Below are positions 55,751-64,000 of a stretch of 64,000 nt of DNA, piece after piece; position 1 is the stretch's first letter, and every line of letters starts with the position of its first letter. The notes under the pieces are model-generated. The model worked only from the letters and a program-made list of their open reading frames with translations. It was not told the DNA's origin and ran no database searches. This stretch comes from Paulinella micropora (lineage: Eukaryota; Cercozoa; Imbricatea; Euglyphida): NCBI GenBank assembly GCA_009731375.1, contig BJOX01000160.1, forward strand, positions 636,778 to 700,777, written 5' to 3'. The translations under genes and the position numbers were made by a program.

Positions 55751-56049
55751 TGTTAGACCTATTAATATATTAATTAGGTTAGACAGTACGGGCCGGCAAT
55801 GTGATGCGTGTCGTAAGAGCCATTACTTGTGTCCGGCCTACGTGACCCGTACCCGCTCTTCAAGTTGTCTTGGCGCGTTCTTCTAATAAAGTTTAAACTG
55901 CAGACGATAGTATTAACTACTTGAAAGTTAACTTTGACTCCGGATTATTAAGGTACTCTAATAGGTTATGAATCCTTGAAGCGTGGACGTAGCGTCTGAT
56001 AAACTTTATTCACCAATAGTTTTTCAGCGTTTTTTGTGGCGTGTGGAAG
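55751..56049 (+). mobile_element. 5' end of copia element F: LTR, primer site and short leader
   Basis: LTR 55751-55963 (TGTTAGACCTATTAATA to CTCTAATA), then the primer site GGTTATGAATCC at 55964-55975 and 74 bp of leader. The LTR of element C starts immediately after, so element C probably inserted into the F leader. Confidence 0.72.
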
Positions 56050-56241
56050 TGTTGGAACTAATAATTAATTAATAGTTATGGACCGGCCCTATCGGAGTAA
56101 CGGTGTCGTTAGAGCCATTACTTATGATCCGGCCAGTTCACGTGGCGCGTCTGTTGGCGCCTTTTCTCATTAAAGTTGTTGTAGTGTGTTGAGAGTGTAG
56201 TAGCTATCATAGATTGCTTTATTAATAACAGTAATCTAACA
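56050..56241 (+). repeat. Copia C 5' LTR
   Basis: 192 bp, TGTTGGAACTAATAATTA to AGTAATCTAACA, TG...CA ends. Related to 15669-15871 and 55751-55963. Confidence 0.82.
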
Positions 56242-56253
56242 GGTTATCGAGCC
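56242..56253 (+). promoter_or_regulatory. Copia C primer-binding site
   Basis: GGTTATCGAGCC directly after the LTR, with one base inserted relative to the GGTTATGAGCC of copia B. Confidence 0.6.
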
Positions 56254-56541
56254 TTGATTAGCGAACTCTGCGCCAACAGCTTTAATCAGTTGCACTTCGT
56301 CTGAAAGGAGAGGCATTAGGCCTTCAACAGAAAAGTGCGAGGATCGACGTGCTGCAGGCAGTCGACATCATTCCGTGACTAGGCAGAAGGCACCCACCTC
56401 AAACGTGTCTATCGGCTAGACAGCATAGCATAGACACATCAACTCATTTCATCCCTAATAACTATTCCTCCATTTCTACTTAATTCCAGGAATTTTATTG
56501 GTAGTTGAGTTTAGCTCCTACCTTCCGCCCTTGGGTCCAAC

Positions 56542-57888
56542 ATGGCATATACCATGTTTGGAGCGTCGATGAACAGAGGGTTCAAAGTGGATCCCCCGCC
56601 ATTTAACAGCAGAGACCCAGATTGGGATAATTGGGAATATGGGTTCCTTGCTGTTCTGGCGATCTATGATCCCTTAGCGATAGGGGAGCTACCTCCCCAC
56701 AAACGACACCCTCTGTTTACACAAGCGCGCGAAGCTGACAGTTTCTTTCAATCTACCTACTGAACCACCTCTTTCACCCTCCGGAGATAGCGAGGACGAG
56801 AGTCAGGACAGTGCAGAGAGTAAGAAACCTACAGTAAAGAAAGAACCTACCAGCTATTCCTCCAGCTCTGCCTTACTCAAAAAAGAACAAGACGTTAGAA
56901 CTAGTTCTGCTTTGCCTGATCCTTCCTCTTCCCCAGAAACTGCTGAGCATAAAGAGCCTGATGAGAGTTCGGTCCCTATCCTAACTACCGCATCTAGACC
57001 AAACCCCCTTCTTGCATCTTTCGCTATAAACAAGTATTACCAGCAGGTCGAAGAAAGAGATAGACTGAAACATAACCGATTTATCTTTGCTCGCTTAATT
57101 CAGTCCTGCTCTAAGGACAAGGAAGCTATGTCCGTGATCATAACAGCGGGGTCAGATGGAGTCGAATGTTTCATGGCATAGAAATGGTCATGAAAAAGAT
57201 CGAACACCTGACCGAGTTCGACAGTTTTCGCAACAAGGTCACCAGCCTCCTTCCGGAGGAACGACCGGGTTGGGAATCCTTTGTAAAAGTAATTGAACAG
57301 GTTGCTCAAACAGAGGAATTAAAAAACAAAATGAAGAAACTTTACTCGTCAGGGGGCGGCTTCTGCTCCCTTTCGTCTAAAACTTTATTTGGTGTGGGAA
57401 CCAAAAGCGATCCCATAACAGTCAATCTTATGGGAAACCAAGCTGGTAAGGTATCCCAAGGTTGGTACAACTGTCATTGGGATCATCAAATCAAGATTTG
57501 TATTGTCCCCTGTAATCTTCCCGAGTGCACTCGAGACGGACATGTCCCGGTGAATTGCCCTATAAGGAAGAAGGCAGCAAGAATAGTCAACTTAGCAAAA
57601 GGGGTAGGAGAGCTGAGTCTGACCAGGACAGATAAGACTAAGGAGTGCAGTAAAGGGAAGAGAAAGATGAGACGACAGAAGAAAGAAGTAGGGAAGGAGA
57701 AAAGGAAGTTGAAATCATCTGATTTCATCAAGAAGAGTACAGCAAAGACAAAGACGATTAGTCTGAATGCAGGAGGTTCTGACTCATCTTCTTGTGGTAG
57801 TTCGAAGAAGAAGAAGAGGAGTCCGAAGCTCATGATTCAGACGAAAAGTCTAGTACTCATGATGAGGATGGAGGTGAGGAGGGAGTAG
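56542..57888 (+). pseudogene. Copia C Gag
   Basis: Starts MAYTMFGASMNRG (ATG 56542). The first frame ends at 56763 after NSRDPDWDNWEYGFLAVL, a copia Gag N-terminal pattern. A Ser/Pro/Glu-rich linker and a helical part (57000-57180) follow in a second frame, and the 57166-57888 frame carries the rest. A Cys/His cluster (WYNCHWDHQIKIC, CNLPEC, H-x4-NC) at about 57462-57560 takes the place of the knuckle. The C-terminus is Lys-rich. At least two frame changes. Confidence 0.72.
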
Positions 57889-58021
57889 GGGAAATAGGTT
57901 ACCAATCACATGTTAGGCATAAATATGATGAAGAGAGAGGAAACGGACGAAGAAGAACCAAATCCCTCACTCGACAACACCCACCCACTTCCTTTTTTGA
58001 ACAACAACCACCGCCACCCCA

Positions 58022-59284
58022 CACCTCAGAATTGAAGGACAAGAAGGAAAAGAGCAACACACACGCACAAGATATGTCTGCCCCCCCTCGTGCCCCTCGG
58101 TCTACTCCTTTCATTCCCCTCCTGAAAGACAACCGCTTCGTAAATTCCCTTGACATGGTGGGCGACCCAACGCCTCTTGGGGTAATATACCCTATGGAGG
58201 AGGGATGGGGACTTCGTCGTGTCAAGACGATGGACCGTTGCTCAATCTGTGGGCACACCCCATCAGGGGAAGTGTGACCATTGTTTCAAATTCGAAACAA
58301 TGTGAAGGGTTTAACGCAAATAATGCACGTTGTTCATGGAAGCTAGGGGCCGCCCGGGGCAAAACCAAATCAGGTGGCGAATGTGCCAAGAGGATGGAAA
58401 AAAAGGGTTGTGATTTTTTTTCTCACCATATCCGCTGTGAGCGAAATAGGGATGACTTATTAGCAGTAGTTAGGGCACAGTTGAACGCGGGGGGTACACC
58501 ATGGCACTCTGGGTTAATGGTAGCCCCTATTAGTATGGACTGGATTATACGTCAGTGGATTAGGACAGATGAAAAATCCCCCCCTGCCCAGTCTGATCCT
58601 CTCACGAACTGGATTTGCCCTACCTGTAATGATCAGTTTCTCTCTCAAAACAGCCTTGATTTCCATCTCCCCATTTGCGGACGGAGGGCGTCATCTTCCT
58701 CACACATATCACCACCCAGACATGTCTCTTCTCATAGCTCTAGTGCTTCATCATCTTCTCTCACAAGACATACTCTCCCTACTTCAACTGTACAACGTTC
58801 TGACTCAAACATTGAAACGAGTGAGAACGTTGAGGCTGCAGTAGGGGGAAACAACCAAAGAAGAGAGAGAGATGAGGGAGAGACGATGACAGACGAAGAC
58901 GATGATGAAACCATCTCTTATGCTACTCCTCAAAAGTCTTCCTCTTCTTCTCTTGCATCATCTGTACAACGCTCGAACTCTAAGAAAGAGATGAGTAAGA
59001 GCGTTGAGGATGAGGCAGGGGGAGAAGAGGGGGAGGCAAAAAGAGCACGCTCCTTGTCTGTTCGTCGTATCACGCATTCCCCTTCACCGCATCTTGCACC
59101 CAGCGAGTTGAATGAAGGGAGGGAGAGAGAGTTAGAGAGAGATAGGATTAGGAGAGACCCCACGGTCGCATGGAGATGGGATGAGGGGAAGATGGTGATA
59201 ATAGGGGGAAATGGAGAAATACCATCTATTGGAGAGATACACAGGCTGTTCGGTGCGTTAGCAGAGGGTGCTAGAGAGAGGTGA
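58022..59284 (+). CDS. Copia C ORF2 with two Cys/His modules
   Basis: The first 180 nt are read in another frame (LLKDNRFVNSLDMVGD, CSICGH). The main frame is 58205-59284 (359 aa). Module 1 (about 58300-58450): QCEGFNANNARCSWKLG, then CAKRMEKKGCDFFSHH, similar to the module in copia B ORF2. Module 2 (about 58612-58680): CPTCNDQF, then H-x3-C, a C2HC version of a C2H2 finger. The rest is Ser-rich and charged. Function unknown; RNA or DNA binding is likely from the fingers. Confidence 0.6.
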
Positions 59285-60130
59285 GGGATTCTCTTATTAC
59301 CGGAAGAGACGGGGAAGTTAACGAGTTCTATCTTGAACTCTACATGGATATTGAAAGTTTCGTTATTTCCATGGCCCACAAATGGAACAACCCTTTTGCG
59401 AGGGGGCTCGTTGCGGCATTTCCTCATCTAAGAACTCGATTACTGGAATACCGGGAATACCTGCGAAGGANNNNNNNNNNAAATAGGGATAGAGGGGCAG
59501 AACGTACGAGATATCCCCCCATCAAGGCCTAGCACATTGTCCAACCCCACCTCAAACATCTCACCCCCATCTGAGAAAGATTGTGTCATAATGATTCATG
59601 AGAACGAGGGAGATAAGGGAGAGACACCAGAAAAGAGTATGGCGGGGATGGTTTGGGTAGACGATAGTAGGGCTAGTGAGTCCCAATCGCCCCATAAGGA
59701 TGTATTCGTGAGGATGAAGCATAACCCTCAAAAGTTCAAAATTGCGAAAGGGAGTATTAAGACGGAGTACAAAGGGAAAGTCTTAATGCAACTCTCTGGA
59801 GCAAACGGATAACCGGTTCGGGTGTATGATTCACACACGACATACAACCCCCACTTGAGTTACGGTTTAGTCGCCACTTTGGCTTGGTTGAAGCAAGGAC
59901 TGGCGGTAGTCCATCAAAACAACCAGGTGCTTGTGCTCAAGTCCCCAATCCATGTCGATGAAGAACAGATTGTAGCTAGGGGCAGATCTTTGCCCAACAA
60001 CCTGTTCGTCTTTGATCCCCCGGAAATGTCCCCTCTAGACCCAAATCAACGATACGAACCAGTACCCCTCAAAAAGCAGAATGTGAAGGTAGAGAAAGAG
60101 GGATCATCGTCATCCACCGTCACATTCTGA
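59281..60130 (+). pseudogene. Copia C protease region
   Basis: Frames 59281-59532, 59537-59812 and 59822-60130. A 10-N gap lies at 59471-59480 and a stop at 59810-59812. The active-site block is VWVDDSRASESQ, in which Arg takes the Gly place of the usual DSGAS. Downstream, VARGRSLPNNLFVFDPP matches VRGRLTPGMLYRWD of copia B, the lead-in to the pre-integrase domain. Catalysis is doubtful. Confidence 0.68.
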
Positions 60131-60291
60131 CTTCCCCCTCGCCGTCCTACACAACCAACAACCCTTCCAGTGCACAATGATCTATGTTGCAATGATGTCC
60201 CATGTTTATGTGAGGGGTGTCGCGACAATAAATCATATGTCCCGTTGTCTTGCGAAACAAATACGGAGAAGGGTGAGAATGTTCACAGAGT

Positions 60292-61700
60292 TTGGCTTGT
60301 TGTTTGGTCATGCCAAATGATGTATGTTCGCACACCTCACGAACTCAAGAACATGATGTTGGTTGCCGAATGTCAAAAGCATTAAATCCTGTTGTCCGAC
60401 CCACACATAGTGAGCATATACACGCCACCGTCTTCCACCGAATGTGTAAACATAGAGGGGTAAAGGCTATGGAAAGAATGGCTCACTATATGGGGGTGAA
60501 GATAGTAGGGATAGGATGGCGAGAAAGGATTATGAAGTGTGAGTACTGCTTAAGGAATAAGATAAAGAAAGCACCTCATTTCCACAAAAACCATCACATT
60601 GTTGAACGTCATTCGGGGGTTCATATTTCAATGGACACACAAGGATGGTGGAATACGATATCATGGGATGGTAAGCGATACAAATTCGCGGTCAAATGTC
60701 TCGCTTCAAATTTCGAGCTCGACTATTATTTACGTCATAAGAATGAATTTTTCCGTGTTTTATTAAGGCCGTTGCTTTCTTTGAAAGACATACAAACCGG
60801 AAAGTCAAATTTATTACCTGTGACCAAGAATATGGTCGATATGATACCTTTCAGGAGTGGGTTAATGTTAATCAGCCTATCTTAATTGAGGCTCCAACCG
60901 CGGAGAAACAGGCAGTCTCAAAGATAGTGAGGTCCCACCAAACCAACGGTGGGCCTGCTAGGGCGATGCTTAGCGATGCTGAGTTCCGTCCAAAGTTTTG
61001 GACGGAGATGGAAAGAAACGCCACTTATATTAACAACCTCCTCCCGATAGCCAAAGGACCCTTTAAGGGTAAGTCCCCTTTCGAAGTCATTCACCGCCGG
61101 AAACCATACCTACACCACCTTCGACCCACTGGCTGCGCTGCGGTGATGAAGGTTAAGGCTCAGCGGGGGAACGGCGAGAGAGGAAAGAAAGTTATCTTTT
61201 TAGGTTACGAACGTAATACCGGGTATTATCGTGTTTATGATCCCGTCGCGCGTGTAATACACGGTAATGTCCGGGATGTTATGTTCGATGTATGGAGACT
61301 GGGTAAACGAGAGGCCTCCAAAGACCTCGAAAGAACAGCAGATGAGGGTGTGTTTTCGGTCGGATGGAAATCGACCACACCCTCTGCTGTTCTGCCTCCA
61401 GTTAACACACCTCCAAAAGAGAATGTTAGCTTTGACGTACCTGTAACTACACCTAGTACATCTACCTCACCTGCCGTAGCTGCTGCTAGCAATAGTGAAA
61501 GTACCGAAAATGCTCCTATTACGTCTATGACATCTCCGAAAGGACCTGAAAGTGATGACGATTCGGTGATCGTTGCAAGCGATAGTAACGTAAACGATGC
61601 CCCAAGTCAGGATTTCAGTAATCTCCCTGACCTTATTCCCCCTACTCCGTCTTCACGGGATATGGGGAGCATGAATCAGGGGGAGAAAGGTGTCAAGGTA
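60292..61700 (+). pseudogene. Copia C integrase
   Basis: 60292-60885 has the HHCC-type zinc block (HIHATVFHRMCKHRG, MKCEYC) and the first Asp in VHISMDTQGWW. After a frame change, ITCDQEYGRYDTF gives the second Asp. The 60927-62720 frame continues with GGPARAMLSDAEFRPKFWTE, SPFEVIHRRKPYLHHLRPTG (the HPFGC equivalent) and VIFLGYERNTGYYRVYD. Where copia B has NPIAEKVND, this copy reads QAVSKIVRSH, so the catalytic Glu seems absent. Confidence 0.8.
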
Positions 61701-63457
61701 GTGGGAAAGAGGTGGAGAAGACCAAAGCTTAAAGTCATTTTGCCTGGGAAAATCGTCCAGATCCCGGCACGGGCTTTTGGGGAAGAGTGGGCTAAATCCA
61801 CTTATGGAGGTAAGTGGGATTCTACTTTGCGGAAGGGAGTTACTCTTGCCCCGACTGCCCCGGTTGTCAGGAGAAATAAACGATTCCCAGCCCACAACGT
61901 CAAGTTTGATGATGGCATTATGGAGAAAATAATAGATTCTGAGATTTTAAAGTACGAGATTTCAGGGGGAGCAGCCCCCCCTTCTCTTGTACCGCAGGCT
62001 ATTATCGAACCGGCATGCCAAGAACCCAATGTAACCAGTGAATTCGGCCATGCCGAGGGGGAGAGAGTTAGGATAGCTGCGGAAAAGGACAAACATCCCC
62101 CGGGTTGGAGATCTCATGAGCAAGGAAACATTTCTCAGGAGAACGTAATCCACGGAACAACCAGAAATAAACATATCTCTGTCTGTGCGAAAGAAGAGAG
62201 AATCAATTATTGTCTGGTCACCGAGCAAATTCCGGAATTTCCCGTCGTGCAGAAGCCGAAAGATAGGAGACAATCGAGAGAGACAGAAGTCAGACAGCAA
62301 GAGGAGCTCAAAGCATTTGAATGGAGAGAAGAGAGCGAGACGAGAAAGTCAGGCACTCCCATTATTCCTCTAAAATGGATAGACACTGTTAAGCAACAGG
62401 GATCGAGCGACGAACATCATAAAGCTAGAATCATCCTAAGGGGGGATCTCCTGAAAGCGGGATTGCAATATGATCCCAAACGTACATACTCACCTACAGC
62501 TCACCATCGCACTATCCTTCTTATCATTGCCTATGCTGCCTGCTTCGGAATAGACTTGTGGTTAATTGACTTCACCACCGCATACTTACATGTCAAAATG
62601 CCTTATGACATCTATGTAAACCCCCCCCCCCCCCGGGTTTTGAGAGAGAAGGTTTTGTTTGACTCCTCCGGAAGGCCCTTTATTGTCATCCTGAGGTGGG
62701 GAGATTATGGTATGATTTGATGTTAAAGGAGTTAGTCGGAAAGCAAGCTTTTATTACTTTCTCCCTTGACCGGGCTTCTTTTATCAAACATGCCAAGGAC
62801 CCCATAAGTACGCAGCTCCTCTCTTTTCACGTAGATGATGGCTTGCACGCTGCTGATGAGTCCAAACACATAAGTCTCGTAGAGAGCATGAAGAAGAATG
62901 GTTTCAGGTGCAAAAACTTAGGGAAGGCCACAGAATTCAAGAACATCCAGATTGTCCAATCTGAGAAAGGGATTTTACTGCATCAACGAAAATATGAACA
63001 TCTCATTTTAGGTGAGTTAGATTATATGAAGGAGGTGCCTGCTAAAACCCCCTTCACCTCAGAAAACCCTGCCCTGAAGGTTTGTCACCGTCTGCTCAAA
63101 TATGACCTTAGATGTTTGATTGGAATGCTTATCTTCCTTGCTGTCCACACCCGCCCTCTCTTGAACTGTCCTTTGAGTATAGCTGCAAAACAACAAGCCC
63201 CATCCCCTGAAATATCTTATGCCATGGTTCACCGTATGTTTCTATGGTTGCTGACCCCGAGAGCCCTATATTTCAAACGGGGTGATAGGAGGTTAGTCAA
63301 GATGTTGACTGAAGGGTTCCTTGTCCCCAAACCCCCTAAATCATGGAGACCGGCCGAAGGACCATCGGCCGCAGAAAAGGCACTTGAGCTTACTCATGTG
63401 AAGCCACAGAAGTTAATGCGTTCAGCATCCCCGTTATCGCCAATGTCGAAAAGCTGA
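61701..63457 (+). pseudogene. Copia C reverse transcriptase
   Basis: Pre-RT linker VKFDDGIMEKIIDSEILKY (shared with copia B), then PLKWIDTVKQ, KARIILRGDLLKAGLQY, the first catalytic Asp in LIDFTTAYLHVKMP, and a poly-C run at 62622-62634. The frame changes near 62690 to GRLWYDLMLKEL and then SFHVDDGLHAADE, so the VDD box is intact here, unlike copia B. The thumb reads KGILLHQRKYEHL. The poly-C run may be an assembly error, but the shift lies after it. Confidence 0.87.
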
Positions 63458-63474
63458 TAGACGAACACCCCCTC

Positions 63475-63978
63475 GTGGGATACGTCGACTCAGACTTTGC
63501 CGGAGAAAAGGTTACAAGGAAGTTCCGTTCCGGGTATATCTTTCTCTTCAACGGGGCACCGGTGGCATGGTTCTCTAAACTTCAAACTGTTATAGCTCAA
63601 TCTACCCTTGAATCGGAGACCGTATCCGCTAACGAAGCAGTAAGGGAGTTGCTTGCTTCAAGACAGTCCCGTGACATCGGTTTGCCCATGAGAGGTTTCA
63701 CCCCCTTGTTCGAGGACAATGAGGGGACTATCATCCTCTCAGAAAGGGGGTTAGGGGAGTCCAGAACCAAACATATCGATGTCAGGTACCACCTGCTCGA
63801 AAAGTTAGTTAAGAAGGGAGTTGTCAAGTTGTTCCGGGTACCGACGGAGGAAAACATCGCGGATTTATTTACCAAAATAAATTTCACGTACGAGAAATTC
63901 AATTACCTGGCTGACCAAATCTCGGTGAAGTTGGTGAAAGAATTTCTCGCAAAGTTTGGTGTTAAAGTCGCGTTGTAA
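63475..63978 (+). CDS. Copia C RNase H
   Basis: A clean 167-aa frame with the copia RNase H pattern: GYVDSDFAGEKVTRKFRSGY, GAPVAWFSKLQTVIAQSTLE, SETVSANEAVRELL, LFEDNEGT, RTKHIDVRYHLL and EENIADLFTK. The four catalytic acids (D, E, D, D) are all present. It removes RNA from RNA-DNA hybrids during reverse transcription. It is one frame away from the RT segment, and the 20 bp between them (63458-63474) hold the break. Confidence 0.9.
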   Translation: MGYVDSDFAGEKVTRKFRSGYIFLFNGAPVAWFSKLQTVIAQSTLESETVSANEAVRELLASRQSRDIGLPMRGFTPLFEDNEGTIILSERGLGESRTKHIDVRYHLLEKLVKKGVVKLFRVPTEENIADLFTKINFTYEKFNYLADQISVKLVKEFLAKFGVKVAL

Positions 63979-64000
63979 GTACCGGGTATTTCCCGCATAA

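Larger units (their letters stand above)
56050..64000 (+). mobile_element. Ty1/copia retrotransposon C, 3' end outside the window
   Basis: 5' LTR 56050-56241, primer site, gag, Cys/His-rich ORF2, protease, integrase, RT and RNase H, ending with a stop at 63978. The 3' LTR lies beyond the window. The order and several protein blocks match copia B, so B and C are one lineage. Catalytic RT and RNase H residues are better kept than in B, but frame changes and a 10-N gap (59471-59480) interrupt the coding region. Confidence 0.9.

Overview
This is eukaryotic nuclear DNA: spliceosomal introns, long microsatellites, LTR and non-LTR repeats, and a gapped draft assembly (N runs at 16450-16459, 18012-18026, 28522-28778, 33386-33395, 33854-33863, 39269-39311, 46644-47543, 59471-59480). 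GC-rich host exons sit among AT-rich transposons. The mix of Ty1/copia, Ty3/gypsy, a tyrosine-recombinase retroelement, piggyBac, a tRNA-derived SINE and an archaeal-type phosphoglycerate mutase suggests a unicellular alga or protist. I cannot name the species.

Layout. 1-3273 (-) is the pol part of a broken Ty3/gypsy element, cut by an LTR at 3274-3737. 3780-5085 (+) is a decayed RNase H plus tyrosine recombinase (DIRS-like). 5294-11643 (+) is copia element A, with a MYND zinc finger in its Gag. 11853-13744 (-) is an orphan gypsy-type gag with its leader. 15669-15871 is a copia LTR. 16063-24700 (+) is copia element B, with nearly identical LTRs and a perfect 5-bp target duplication but a dead pol. 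25126-26855 (-) is a host dual-specificity phosphatase gene whose small exons are separated by microsatellite-filled introns. 28472-29436 holds three head-to-tail tRNA-derived SINEs. 29437-32550 holds LTR fragments and a small inverted-repeat element. 32590-34859 (-) is a piggyBac-like transposase. 35657-36561 (-) is a broken reading frame with a methyltransferase-like motif, antisense to the 3' end of a second copia B copy (36420-37233). 37535-37799 is a foldback MITE. 40234-43668 (+) is a complete seven-exon archaeal-type 2,3-bisphosphoglycerate-independent phosphoglycerate mutase. 44466-54849 (-) is Ty3/gypsy element D with both LTRs, its gag and pol in one frame separated by a single UGA. 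55095-56049 holds old copia LTRs, and 56050 to the window end (+) is copia element C, which runs off the edge.

Only two host genes are convincing: the phosphatase and the phosphoglycerate mutase. Everything else recognisable is mobile DNA or microsatellite. Four copia 5' ends share a primer site matching the anticodon arm of initiator tRNA-Met, and copias B and C share an unusual gene order with an extra Cys/His module before the protease. The two gypsy pol genes share a C-terminal domain I do not recognise.
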